Source: Bryobacterales bacterium (lineage in GTDB: Bacteria; Acidobacteriota; Terriglobia; Bryobacterales; UBA6623). From it: a DNA stretch of 64,000 nucleotides. A program made the position numbers and the translations under genes. The stretch covers positions 48,310 to 112,309 of the forward strand of contig JAPPMC010000311.1 of assembly GCA_028819235.1 (NCBI GenBank), in the 5' to 3' direction. Of the stretch, positions 28,150 to 37,592 are shown piece after piece (the stretch's first letter is position 1; each line of letters begins with the position of its first letter). The notes beneath the pieces were generated by a model that saw only the letters and a list, made by a program, of their open reading frames with translations, was not told the DNA's origin and searched no databases.

Positions 28150-28998
28150 ATGCTGATCATCGACACTCACGCCCACGTCTTCTCCCCGGATGAGGCCGCC
28201 TATCCTCCGAAGCTCCAACCCTCACGCCCGCCAGAAGGCTCCGGAACGCTGGAGCGGCTTACCGATGAGGTGGAACGCCACGATGTGCGCGCGGTCACGG
28301 TCGTGCAGGTCAGCGGGTTCTATGGGTTCGACAACCGGTACGTCCGGGCAGTGGCGCGAGAGAACCCTCACTGGATCGCGGCCATTTGCACGCTCGACCC
28401 ATTGGACGAGGCAGCCCCCGCCTTACTGCGGAAGTTCGCGAGGGAAGGCACCATGCGGGGCCTGCGAAGCGTTCCTGCACCTGGCAACCGGCTCGACCAT
28501 CCAGGAGTGAGAGCCCTCTGGCGCGCCGCCAGCGACGAGGGCCTTCCGGTCAACGTGCTGGGCAGGCACGGGCTGGAAGGCCAATTGTCGAACCTGCTGC
28601 GAGAGTTTCCCAGCCTGCCAATCATCCTGGACCACAGCCTGGGCCTTCAGGCCGGACCCGAACGCGAGAGGACGCTCGAGACCTTGGAGCGCCTCTGCGG
28701 GAACCGCCACCTGTATGCCAAGCTCTCATTCATCGCCAATGGCGCAGCGGGCTGTGCGGACCGCTATCCATGCGAGGACATGCACGACACCGTCCTGAGG
28801 GTTGTGGGCCTGTTCGGAGCCGAGCGCTGCACCTGGGGGTCCCACTTCCCGACAGAACGTTACGCGCGCCCGCTCACGTACGGCCAACACCTGGAGGTCT
28901 TCCGTTCCGGGCTTGACCTCTCGGACCGCGACCGGCGGCTGATCTTGGGGGGAACGGCCCGTCGCATATGGTTCCCGGAGATGGACCGTCGGCTGTGA
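28150..28998 (+). CDS. Amidohydrolase 2 family (TIM-barrel metal-dependent hydrolase)
   Basis: MLIIDTHAHVFSPDEAAYPPK...MRGLRSVP...PIILDHSLG...LYAKLSFIAN...GAERCTWGSHFPTERY. Confidence 0.9.
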   Translation: MLIIDTHAHVFSPDEAAYPPKLQPSRPPEGSGTLERLTDEVERHDVRAVTVVQVSGFYGFDNRYVRAVARENPHWIAAICTLDPLDEAAPALLRKFAREGTMRGLRSVPAPGNRLDHPGVRALWRAASDEGLPVNVLGRHGLEGQLSNLLREFPSLPIILDHSLGLQAGPERERTLETLERLCGNRHLYAKLSFIANGAAGCADRYPCEDMHDTVLRVVGLFGAERCTWGSHFPTERYARPLTYGQHLEVFRSGLDLSDRDRRLILGGTARRIWFPEMDRRL

Positions 28999-29981
28999 GC
29001 GGGACCGGGCTTGCGCCAGCCGTCGCCATCGTTGGCCCGACCGCCTCGGGAAAGACGGAACTAGCCTTGGAGTTGGCGCGGCGGCATGCGGCCGAAATCG
29101 TCAACTTCGATTCCGTCCAGGTCTATCGGTTCCTCGACATCGGCTCCGCCAAGCCTAGCCGCGCGGTCCGCCGTGAGATACCGCACCACTTCGTCGACCA
29201 CGTCGCACCGTGCGACGTCTATTCTGCCGGAGAGTTCTCGCGCGACGCGAAAGCGGTGCTCGCCGATCTGCGCGAGCGCCGCACGCTGCCCATCCTGGTC
29301 GGAGGGACCGGATTCTACCTCGAAGCGCTGCTCAAGGGCCTGTTCGATGGCCCGCCCCGGGACGACGCGCTGCGGCGGAACCTGGACGAGTCGGCCGCGC
29401 GCCATGCGGACGGGCACCTTTGGCGGATGTTGGCGCGGCTGGACCGTGCCGCGGCAGACAGGATCCACCCGAACGACCACCCGAAGCTCGTGCGCGCCAT
29501 CGAAGTGTCCGTGGGAGGAGGACGCCCGATGACAGAGCAGTGGAATCAGCCCAGGGATTCATTGCGCGGGTACCGTGTGCTCCTGTTGGGGCTGGATCCA
29601 CCAAGGGACGCACTCAACGCCCGAATCGACCTGCGAGCACGGCGTATGTTCGATGAAGGCTTGATCGAAGAGGTCAAGGGACTCCTCGATCGAGGAATCC
29701 CGGAATCTTGGCGTCCGCTCGGATCGCTTGGCTACGCGCAATGCCGCCGTTACCTCGCGGACGAGTGCAGCCTCCAGGAAGCGGTGGAGGCCACCGCCCT
29801 CAAGACACGTCGCTATGCGAAAAGACAGATGACCTGGTTCCGAAACCGGGCCGGCGAAATCCGCTGGCTGCACGGGTTCGGTGACAAGAGAGGCGCTTGG
29901 GCGTGGGCCGAGGCCGAATTCCGGGAGTGGATGGCGAGCCATTCGGGCCAGTCGGAGGTGGAGTGCGACGCCGCGCCTTGA
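28995..29981 (+). CDS. miaA: tRNA dimethylallyltransferase
   Basis: AVAIVGPTASGKTELALELARRHAAEIVNFDSVQVYRFLDIGSAKPSRAVRREIPHHFVDHVAP...LPILVGGTGFYLEALLKGLFDGPP. Start GTG 28995 overlaps the previous stop; ORF track starts at 28968. Confidence 0.95.
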   Translation: MSGTGLAPAVAIVGPTASGKTELALELARRHAAEIVNFDSVQVYRFLDIGSAKPSRAVRREIPHHFVDHVAPCDVYSAGEFSRDAKAVLADLRERRTLPILVGGTGFYLEALLKGLFDGPPRDDALRRNLDESAARHADGHLWRMLARLDRAAADRIHPNDHPKLVRAIEVSVGGGRPMTEQWNQPRDSLRGYRVLLLGLDPPRDALNARIDLRARRMFDEGLIEEVKGLLDRGIPESWRPLGSLGYAQCRRYLADECSLQEAVEATALKTRRYAKRQMTWFRNRAGEIRWLHGFGDKRGAWAWAEAEFREWMASHSGQSEVECDAAP

Positions 29982-30817
29982 TCCTGGGATGTGGCTTCAC
30001 GGGCCGCAGGGTGGCCAAGCTGCTGCTGGAGCAAGGATGGGAAGTCGCGGCGACGACCCGAAAGCCTGAGCGCCTCCAATGCCTGAGACCGGCAGGAGCG
30101 CTCGTGTTGCCCTTTGATGCAGCTTCCGAAACGGGAACCACCGTATCGGCGGCGGGTGCGCACGTCCTGATCTCGATACCGACCCTGCGCCGCCGAGGGC
30201 GGCTAGACGAGCCCACACCGCGCGTCGTCAGCGGACTCAAGGGGCTGCCGCACCACGTCACGTACCTATCGACCACTGGGGTCTACGGAGATGTGCGCGA
30301 TGTGGACGAGCGGACCCCGCCGGCCCCACGGACAGAGCGCCAGCGCCTGAGAGTGTTGGCCGAGCGGCACGTGCGGCGCTTGGCGTGCAGGACGGCCGTT
30401 CTGCGCCCGGCGGCCATTTACGGTCCTGGCAGGGGCGTCCACGCTAGGATGCGCGCGGGAGACTTCGTGCTGCCCTCCGGACGGCCACGGATGGTGTCCC
30501 GAATCCACGTCGACGACCTCGCCGCCATCGTCGCCGCGAGCATGGCCCTCGACGTGGACGGGGCCTTCCCAGTGGCGGACGAACTGCCGGCCCCGTCCGC
30601 AGAGGTCGCCCGCTTCTGCTCGGAAGCGATGGGCCTCCCGCCGCCCCCATTCGTCCCGGCCTCCGAAATCTCGGCAACGAGGAGGGCCGACCGGCGGGTC
30701 GACGGCGGGGCAATCCGCCAGCTCACCGGCGTGCGCCTGCTCTATCCCACGTATCGCGAGGGCATCGCGGCATGTCTGGCGCAGGAAGCCTACCGCCAGA
30801 ACCGCGATCAGGCCTAG
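29963..30817 (+). CDS. NAD-dependent epimerase/dehydratase-like (SDR, YeeZ-like) protein
   Basis: ALILGCGFTGRRVAKLLLEQGWEVAATTRKPERLQCLRPAGALVLPFD...VTYLSTTGVYGDVRDVDERTPPAPRTERQRLRVLAE. GTG start overlaps miaA. Confidence 0.85.
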   Translation: MRRRALILGCGFTGRRVAKLLLEQGWEVAATTRKPERLQCLRPAGALVLPFDAASETGTTVSAAGAHVLISIPTLRRRGRLDEPTPRVVSGLKGLPHHVTYLSTTGVYGDVRDVDERTPPAPRTERQRLRVLAERHVRRLACRTAVLRPAAIYGPGRGVHARMRAGDFVLPSGRPRMVSRIHVDDLAAIVAASMALDVDGAFPVADELPAPSAEVARFCSEAMGLPPPPFVPASEISATRRADRRVDGGAIRQLTGVRLLYPTYREGIAACLAQEAYRQNRDQA

Positions 30818-31437
30818 CCAGAGGCCACCTGCGGGTGGAGACCGTCACGCAATTCCAGCAGTCGGGTGACGTGCTTCGCCAGAACGTCACACTCGATGTT
30901 CACCGATTCCCCGGCACTTCGCACGGCGAGGTTGGTCACCTCGTAGGTGTGGGGGATGATCGCGAAGCCGATCGTGTCGCCCTTCAGCGAAGCCACCGTC
31001 AGGCTGATGCCGTCGATCGCCACGCTGCCCTTGTACACCAAGTACTTGAGCAGGTCACGGGGAATCCGGACCGAGAGCCACCAGTTGCCATCCCCAAGCG
31101 GATCTAACACGTCGACCGTCCCCGTGCCGTCAACATGTCCGAGGACAAAGTGTCCGCTAAGCCGGCTGGTCGGGAGCAGGGGCCGCTCCAGGTTGACCAG
31201 ATCCCCGCCGGTGAGCGTCCCGAGGCCGGTTCGGGCCAGCGTCTCAGGTGACAGGTCGGCCGCGAAGCCCCTTTCGTCGACCTCCACGGCAGTCAGGCAG
31301 CAACCGTTGACCGCGATGCTCCCGCCCCTGCGAAGGTCAGAGAGAACCTCGCTTGCCTCCACCTGTATGCGGGCTCCGGAACTTGACCGCTCCATGCGGC
31401 GGATGCGGCCTGCCTCTTCGACGATTCCGGTGAACAT
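30814..31437 (-). CDS. ribE: Riboflavin synthase alpha chain
   Basis: MFTGIVEEAGRIRRMER...GGSIAVNGCCLTAVEVDERGFAADLSPETLARTGLG...GDLVNLERPLLPTSRLSGHFVLGHVDGTGTV - lumazine-binding duplicated fold. Confidence 0.96.
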   Translation of the reverse strand: MFTGIVEEAGRIRRMERSSSGARIQVEASEVLSDLRRGGSIAVNGCCLTAVEVDERGFAADLSPETLARTGLGTLTGGDLVNLERPLLPTSRLSGHFVLGHVDGTGTVDVLDPLGDGNWWLSVRIPRDLLKYLVYKGSVAIDGISLTVASLKGDTIGFAIIPHTYEVTNLAVRSAGESVNIECDVLAKHVTRLLELRDGLHPQVASG

Positions 31438-31449
31438 AACGGTCTACGC

Positions 31450-32583
31450 TCAATCGCCGGGCGAAACATGGTCGTTGACAACTGTCGCCTCGACCAGAAA
31501 CTCGTCGGGACCGACGGGGCGGGTCCGCAGGTTCCGCACCCGAATCGCGCCCGACCGCGAGCGGCGGCCCGCGCCTCCGACCATGGGCAGCGAATCGAAG
31601 CCCCCAAGGATCTTCGGAGCGAAGTACAGCAGGATCTTGTCCACGGCACCCCCTTCAAGCAGGGCCCAGTTCAGCTTCGCGCCTCCCTCGACCATCACAG
31701 ACGTAATGTCCCGCCGGCCGAGCCACGCGAAGAGCGCGTGGAGGTCCACTCGGCCGGTCGGCGAGTCGAACACCCTGATGGCCACCTTGGCCCGTTCTAG
31801 AGCACGCCTCCGACGCTCGGTGGCGGCCGAGGTGGTCGCCACAATCAAATCACCCCGCACCGATTCCACGATGCGTGAATCCGTGGGAATGCGCAGAAGC
31901 GAGTCGAGGATGACACGCTGCAGGCGTCGGCGCCTCGGCAAGCCCGTACGGTCGGTGAGGCGGCAATCGTCCGCCTGGACCGTCCCAATGCCGGTCATGA
32001 TCGCGTCGTGACTGTGCCTCACTCGGTGCACATGCGCCCTAGCGGTGGAACTCGTGATCCAGCCGGTGTTGTCGTCGGGAGCCGCGATCTTCCCGTCCAA
32101 GGTCAGGGCGGTCTTAAGCGTCACTAAAGGCCGGCCGGTCTGCGCGAAGTGGAAGAAAGCCTGATTCAGGCGGTCGGCTTGGCGGGCGACCTCGCCGTTC
32201 GCCGCGACCACCTCGACTCCGGCCTGGCGGAGCGCGTCCAGCCCTGCGCCGTTGATCTTCGGGTTGCGGTCGCGGCTGGCGCAGACCACACGGGCGATGC
32301 CCGCCTCCAACACCGCACGAACGCACGGCGGCGTTCGCCCTTGGATGGAGCAGGGCTCAAGCGACACGTACAGGGTCGCACCCTGCGAGCGGCCCCCCGC
32401 CTGCTCCAAGGCAAGCACTTCGGCATGCTTGCGGCCTTCGTAGGAATACCAGCCCTCGCCGGCGCGTAGGCCCGTGCTGTCCACCACGACCGCTCCAACC
32501 ATCGGGTTGGGGCTGGCGATTCCCGTCCCTCGACGGGCCAGCTCGACCGCCTCCGCGAGCCATCTGGCGTCAGACTGGCTCAC
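31450..32583 (-). CDS. ribD: Bifunctional diaminohydroxyphosphoribosylaminopyrimidine deaminase / uracil reductase
   Basis: AVELARRGTGIASPNPMVGAVVV...HAEVLALEQAGGRSQGATLYVSLEPCSIQGRTPPCVRAVLEAGIARVV; reductase domain RPLVTLKTALTLDGKIAAPDDNTGWITSS. Confidence 0.96.
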   Translation of the reverse strand: MSQSDARWLAEAVELARRGTGIASPNPMVGAVVVDSTGLRAGEGWYSYEGRKHAEVLALEQAGGRSQGATLYVSLEPCSIQGRTPPCVRAVLEAGIARVVCASRDRNPKINGAGLDALRQAGVEVVAANGEVARQADRLNQAFFHFAQTGRPLVTLKTALTLDGKIAAPDDNTGWITSSTARAHVHRVRHSHDAIMTGIGTVQADDCRLTDRTGLPRRRRLQRVILDSLLRIPTDSRIVESVRGDLIVATTSAATERRRRALERAKVAIRVFDSPTGRVDLHALFAWLGRRDITSVMVEGGAKLNWALLEGGAVDKILLYFAPKILGGFDSLPMVGGAGRRSRSGAIRVRNLRTRPVGPDEFLVEATVVNDHVSPGD

Positions 32584-33542
32584 GCTTGCTCCCGCGAGTC
32601 GAACATCGAACGCACGAACGTCTCCGCGTCGAAGGGAACCAGGTCGTCAATGGTCTCACCGACGCCCACCCAATGGATCGGTATCGCGAGCTCCCGTGCG
32701 ATGCTGACAGCGATTCCGCCCTTTGCCGTCCCGTCGAGCTTTGCCAAGACAAGGCCCGTCACGCCAGCGGTCGAGGCGAACTGACGGGCCTGTTGCAGAC
32801 CGTTCTGGCCCGTCACTGCGTCGAGGACCAGCAGCACTTGGTGGGGGGCGCCCGGAACGAGCCGCGCCGCCGTGCGCCGGATCTTGGCGAGCTCCGCCAT
32901 CAAGCCCGCCTTGTTGTGAAGCCGGCCCGCCGTATCTGCAATGACCGTGTCGGCTCCCCGTGCCTTGGCAGCCTGCAGGCTGTCGTAGACGACCGCGCTG
33001 GGATCCGCTCCCGCGTGTTGGCGGATGACCGGGCATCCGGACCGCTCGCCCCAAATCTGGAGCTGTTCGGCGGCTGCGGCCCTGAACGTGTCTGCCGCGC
33101 ACAGCAAGACCTCCCGCCCCTCGGTTCGCAGGCGGTGCGCCAGCTTCCCGATCGTAGTGGTCTTGCCAACGCCGTTGACACCAACCACCAGAATCACCTC
33201 TATCTCGGGACTGCGCCGCGTTTCGTCTGTGGCGGTGGCCTGGCCCAATATCGCCACAAGACGCTCGGCGATCAACCCGCGCACGGCGTCGGCGCGCGCG
33301 GCCTCCTGGCTTCGAACCGCGGAGCGCAGGTCGGAGAGGATTTCATCGGTGGTGCGCACGCCGAGGTCGGCTCCGATGAGCGCCATCTCGAGGTCCTCGA
33401 GCAGCTCAGCGTCCAGTTCGACAGAACCGGAGAGGATCCCGTCGAGCTGCTCCGAGAGCGTCTCGCGCGTCTTGGTGACGGCCTTCCGGAACCGGCCGAA
33501 CAGTCCGGGCTTCTTGGGCGGGGCGCCGAAGAGCGACTGCAT
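32580..33542 (-). CDS. ftsY: Signal recognition particle receptor FtsY
   Basis: VILVVGVNGVGKTTTIGKLAHRLRTEGREVLLCAADTFRAAAAEQLQIWGERSGCPVIRQHAGADPSAVVYDSLQAAKARGADTVIADTAGRLHNKAGLMAEL...GTAKGGIAVSIARELAIPIHWVGVGETIDDLVPFDAETFV. Confidence 0.97.
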   Translation of the reverse strand: MQSLFGAPPKKPGLFGRFRKAVTKTRETLSEQLDGILSGSVELDAELLEDLEMALIGADLGVRTTDEILSDLRSAVRSQEAARADAVRGLIAERLVAILGQATATDETRRSPEIEVILVVGVNGVGKTTTIGKLAHRLRTEGREVLLCAADTFRAAAAEQLQIWGERSGCPVIRQHAGADPSAVVYDSLQAAKARGADTVIADTAGRLHNKAGLMAELAKIRRTAARLVPGAPHQVLLVLDAVTGQNGLQQARQFASTAGVTGLVLAKLDGTAKGGIAVSIARELAIPIHWVGVGETIDDLVPFDAETFVRSMFDSREQA

Positions 33543-33654
33543 GGCCGGAATGCGGGTAGCGCGCCCGCGCCCCGATCATATCAACCGGAGACTCCTCCCA
33601 GTCCGCCCGAAGCGGTCGGAGACGCTCGGCGGAAAGCCGGGCGCACGCACGCCG

Positions 33655-35133
33655 TCAGGCCAGCAGATCGCCGATCACCTCGCCACCGTTGATCGTCGGG
33701 CGCTCGGCGCGGCCATTGTGAAGGTAGGTCAGATCGAGGTGGTTCAGGCCCAACAAGTGCAGGATCGTCGCGTGGATGTCGTGGACGTGGCAAGGCCTCT
33801 CTGAGGCCCGGAAGCCTATCTCGTCCGTCGACCCCACCACCTGACCGCCTGCGATGCCCGCGCCGGCGAGCCAGATCGTGAAACCCCAAGGGTTGTGGTC
33901 GCGACCATACACGTCTGGCGCGATCGAGCCCGGGCCTCCGTCGCTGAAGGGGGTGCGCCCGAACTCCCCGCCCCACACGACCAGCGTCTCCTCGAGCAGC
34001 CCCCTCGACTCCAGATCAATGAGCAGGCCGCTGATGGGCGTATCGGACACCCTGCACATCTTGGAGTGGTTGCGCTCGAGGTTGGCGTGGGAATCCCAGC
34101 CTCCGCCGCTGCCGCAATAGACCTCCACAAAGCGGACGCCGCGCTCCACCAGCCGTCTCGCCAACAGGCAGTTTGTGCCGAACCTTCTTGCGTCCTCGTC
34201 GTCCATGCCGTACAGCCGCTTGGTGGCGGCGGATTCCTGTCCCAGATCGACGGCTTCGGGTGCGGCGCTCTGCATCCGAAATGCGAGCTCGTACGACTCG
34301 ATGCGCGCCTCAAGCTCGTCGTCGTCCGGGAAACGGCCGGCGTGGTGCCGGTTGAGGACTTTCAGGTAATCGAGACGGCTTCGCTGCTGCTCCTCGCTCA
34401 TGTGCTGGGGAGGGCGCAGGTTGAGGATCGGCGGACCCTCCTGCCGAAGGTGGGTGCCTTGGTAGGTTGCCGGAAGGAAGCCGGAGCCCCAGTTTGTCGG
34501 CCCTCCCTTCACCGCCTTGCTGTCACTGAGCACGACAAATGCCGGCAGGTTCTGGTTGGAGCTTCCCAGCCCGTAAGTTGTCCAGGCGCCCATGGACGGC
34601 CTGCCGGCCAGTATCGAACCGGAGTTCATCTGCCGGTTGGCGCCCACGTGGTTCACCCCGTCGGCCCAGCACGATCGGACGACCGCCATCTTGTCGACGT
34701 GCCCCGCGATCTGCGGGTACCAGTCCGATACCCAGAGCCCGCTCTGCCCGTGGCGCTTCCAATCCCGCATCGACGCAACGATGGGCATCCTGTGGGATCC
34801 CGTGGCGCTGGTGACGGGAAGCTTGAACGACTCCGGCGTGACCTGTCCGGCAAGCCTCTCAAGCGCCGGCTTTGGGTCGAAGAGGTCGAGATGGCTGGGG
34901 CCGCCCTCCATGAACAGCCAGATCACCGACTTGGCGCGGGGAGCGTGATGGGGCTCGCGCGGGTCCAAGGGGCCGCTGGCGGCACCGGAAGCCCTGCGCA
35001 GGATGCCGGCACCTGCGAGCAGGTGGGCTAGGGCCAAGCTCCCGAGACCGCTGCCGGAGCGCGCCAAGAACTCCCGGCGCGGCGACCCTGTCGGACCGCC
35101 GGATGGCTTTCTGGCCTGGGTTGCGAGTGCCAT
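33655..35133 (-). CDS. DUF1501 domain protein, Tat signal (second copy)
   Basis: SPRREFLARSGSGLGSLALAHLLAGAG; SVIWLFMEGGPSHLDLFDPKPALERLAGQ; VVWGGEFGRTPFSDGGPGSIAPDVYGRDHNPWGFTIWLAGAGIAGGQVVGSTDEIGF. Confidence 0.93.
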   Translation of the reverse strand: MALATQARKPSGGPTGSPRREFLARSGSGLGSLALAHLLAGAGILRRASGAASGPLDPREPHHAPRAKSVIWLFMEGGPSHLDLFDPKPALERLAGQVTPESFKLPVTSATGSHRMPIVASMRDWKRHGQSGLWVSDWYPQIAGHVDKMAVVRSCWADGVNHVGANRQMNSGSILAGRPSMGAWTTYGLGSSNQNLPAFVVLSDSKAVKGGPTNWGSGFLPATYQGTHLRQEGPPILNLRPPQHMSEEQQRSRLDYLKVLNRHHAGRFPDDDELEARIESYELAFRMQSAAPEAVDLGQESAATKRLYGMDDEDARRFGTNCLLARRLVERGVRFVEVYCGSGGGWDSHANLERNHSKMCRVSDTPISGLLIDLESRGLLEETLVVWGGEFGRTPFSDGGPGSIAPDVYGRDHNPWGFTIWLAGAGIAGGQVVGSTDEIGFRASERPCHVHDIHATILHLLGLNHLDLTYLHNGRAERPTINGGEVIGDLLA

Positions 35134-35139
35134 GACTGT

Positions 35140-37566
35140 TCAGAATGCGTATGCGAATTCGTTCGAGTTCAGGAGCATCTGGGAAAAGTCGACCAGCGCA
35201 GCCGCTGCCTCCTGCGACACTCCGGACGGGACCCGCTCCGGGACAAACGTGGAGGCGCCCGCCTCGACCTGAGCGGCGATGATTCGGCGATGTCGATCCA
35301 AGAATGCGGCCGCGGACTCCCTTTCTACGGCCGTTGGCTCCCTGGAATAGGCCAGCTGGTAGGCGGCTCCAACTTGCTCGTCCCTGTCTTCCCCGGCTAT
35401 CCCGAGGATCCTGCCGGCAAACGCGCGGGCCCACTGTGCGGCCTCTTCCCCATTCAGGAGCGACAGGGCCTGCGGTGCCGTGATGGTTCGGTCTCTCGCA
35501 GCGCAGGACTCATGCGTGTCCGGTAAGTCGAACGCGGCCAGCAGAGGGTACGGACTGTTCCTCTTGGCGAAGAGGTAGATGCTGCGCCTGCGGTGCTCGA
35601 ACGGTCTCTCGCTGACCTTCCATCCGCCTGTGGGCGCGGGCATTCCCGAAGGCAGCGGCGCGAAGACGCTGGGCCCTCCGACCCGCGTGTTCAGCAAGCC
35701 CGCCGCCCAAAGCGCAGAGTCGCGCAGGACCTCCGCCTCAAGCCGGCGCCGCGGAAACTTCCAGAGCAGCCTGTTGGAAGGATCGAGCCGTGCCGCCCTG
35801 CGGCTGCCAGTGTCTGTGCCGCCGCCCAAAGCCGTCTCCAGTCCTGCCGTCTGGCGGTAGGTGCTCGACAGCATGATCAGCCGATGAAGCCGCTTGACGC
35901 TCCAGCCGGAGGTGACGAACTCGTCCGCCAGCCAGTCCAGCAGCTCCGGGTGCGTGGGACGCTCGCCCATCATGCCGAAGTCGCTGGGCGTGGCCACGAT
36001 CCCTCGACCGAAGTGGTGCTGCCAGACTCGGTTCGCCATCACCCTCGCCGCCAGGGGATTCTCCGGCGTCGACAGCCATTTCGCCAGTGCCGTCCTGCGT
36101 CCGGTCGACCTCAAGTGGGTCGGCTCGTCGATGCTGGCCGGCCCGGGATCCAAGATTGACAGGAAGCCCGGCTGGACGGACTCTTGGGGGCTTGTGTACT
36201 GCCCGTTGGAGAGGATGCGGGTCACCGGCGCGGAGCCGCTCACGTCGAGCATGCCGCTGGCGCGTTGAATCTCCGGGGGTCTGAGATGGGCAAGCTGCGC
36301 GAGCTGGCGGTCGAGCTCGTCGAACCGCTCCTTGCGCTCGCCCGTGAGCTTGCCAACCACCGACCGAAAACGCCGGTCCAGGTACGGCGGCGGGCGGAGC
36401 GCACAGGTATTGCAGTCCTTGATCGCAAGCAAGTTCTCCATCCACGCCTCGATGGGTGTCCGATCGCTGGCCGGCTTCGTGACGGCCGTGATCACGTAGT
36501 CCGGGTACCTAGCCAGAAGCTGTTGGGGAGAATACTGGCGCAGCGGCATGAGGAGATCCGACATCTCCGCCCAGATGGGCGCGGTTTTCTCCTCCCAAAT
36601 CGCGAGCCGGCGCTCGTACTCGCGGAGGGCGGCTCGCGGAACGATCGGAATGCGGTCGTCATGGTTGACGTTCGCGAAGAATGCCTGGAGCCTGTAATAG
36701 TCCTTCTGGGTGATGGGATCGAACTTGTGGTCGTGGCATTGCGCACAACCGTAGGTCAGGCCCAGGAAGGTGGAGCCGACAACGGAGGTGATGTCGTGGA
36801 GCATCTCTTGGCGGGCCAGCAGCAAGTCTTTCTGGTTGCCCTCCTCGGCGTAGTGGCGGTTGAATCCTGTGGCGACTGTGGCCTCGGCGCTGTCGGGCCA
36901 GATCTCGTCGCCTGCTATCTGCTCCTGCACGAATCGGTCGTAAGGCTTGTCCGCGTTGAACGCTGACACCACGTAGTCGCGGTAACGCCATGCGTTCGGC
37001 CGGGTGACATCCGTCTCGAAACCGGAACTCTCGGCATAACGCGCAAGGTCCAGCCAGTGCCGGCCCCAGCGCTCGCCGTAGTGGGGGGAGGCGAGCAGGC
37101 GCTCTACCACTCGCTCGTACGCCTGGTCGGACTCGTCCGCGAGGTATTTGCGCACCTCTTCAGGAGAGGGCAGCAGGCCGATCAGGTCGAGCGACGCCCT
37201 TCGGATCAGTGCTGTTCTGCCTGCTTCCCGCGACGGGCGGAGACCATTCGCCCGCAGCCCCCGCAGGACAAAGCCGTCTACCGGATTGCGCGCCCAGCGC
37301 TCGCCCCAAGCCACCGGGGCTTCAGGTCGGGCAACCCCCTGAAAGGCCCAGTAGCCTCGCTGCGCAGCAGTGAAGGGAGCCTCCCCTCTCGCGGGCACGG
37401 CGAGCGCGAGCGCAAGGACGGCCCCGACGACAGGCCCGTGGCTGCGGGCAAGGCTCACGATGTCGCGCAGGCGCCCTGCGTTCTGCTCGCTTGGCGCGTG
37501 CAGAACGATGCTACCACAGCGTTCCGGATTCCGGCCCCGTGGAAGGCCTCCAAGGGAATTAGCCAC
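35140..37566 (-). CDS. DUF1549/DUF1553 (PSD1-like) protein lacking the N-terminal cytochrome c domain (second copy)
   Basis: YWAFQGVARPEAPVAWGERWARNPVDGFVLRGLRANGLRPS; CAQCHDHKFDPITQKDYYRLQAFFANV; NRVWQHHFGRGIVATPSDFGMMGERPTHPELLDWLADEFVTSGWSVKRLHRLIMLSSTYRQ. Confidence 0.92.
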   Translation of the reverse strand: MANSLGGLPRGRNPERCGSIVLHAPSEQNAGRLRDIVSLARSHGPVVGAVLALALAVPARGEAPFTAAQRGYWAFQGVARPEAPVAWGERWARNPVDGFVLRGLRANGLRPSREAGRTALIRRASLDLIGLLPSPEEVRKYLADESDQAYERVVERLLASPHYGERWGRHWLDLARYAESSGFETDVTRPNAWRYRDYVVSAFNADKPYDRFVQEQIAGDEIWPDSAEATVATGFNRHYAEEGNQKDLLLARQEMLHDITSVVGSTFLGLTYGCAQCHDHKFDPITQKDYYRLQAFFANVNHDDRIPIVPRAALREYERRLAIWEEKTAPIWAEMSDLLMPLRQYSPQQLLARYPDYVITAVTKPASDRTPIEAWMENLLAIKDCNTCALRPPPYLDRRFRSVVGKLTGERKERFDELDRQLAQLAHLRPPEIQRASGMLDVSGSAPVTRILSNGQYTSPQESVQPGFLSILDPGPASIDEPTHLRSTGRRTALAKWLSTPENPLAARVMANRVWQHHFGRGIVATPSDFGMMGERPTHPELLDWLADEFVTSGWSVKRLHRLIMLSSTYRQTAGLETALGGGTDTGSRRAARLDPSNRLLWKFPRRRLEAEVLRDSALWAAGLLNTRVGGPSVFAPLPSGMPAPTGGWKVSERPFEHRRRSIYLFAKRNSPYPLLAAFDLPDTHESCAARDRTITAPQALSLLNGEEAAQWARAFAGRILGIAGEDRDEQVGAAYQLAYSREPTAVERESAAAFLDRHRRIIAAQVEAGASTFVPERVPSGVSQEAAAALVDFSQMLLNSNEFAYAF

Positions 37567-37592
37567 GTAGCGCCTGGCCGCTCCGAGGACGC

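Noticed and set aside
33895-35031. 378-aa plus-strand ORF opposite DUF1501
   Set aside because: Shadow of a confident Tat-exported DUF1501 gene; no domain signal of its own.
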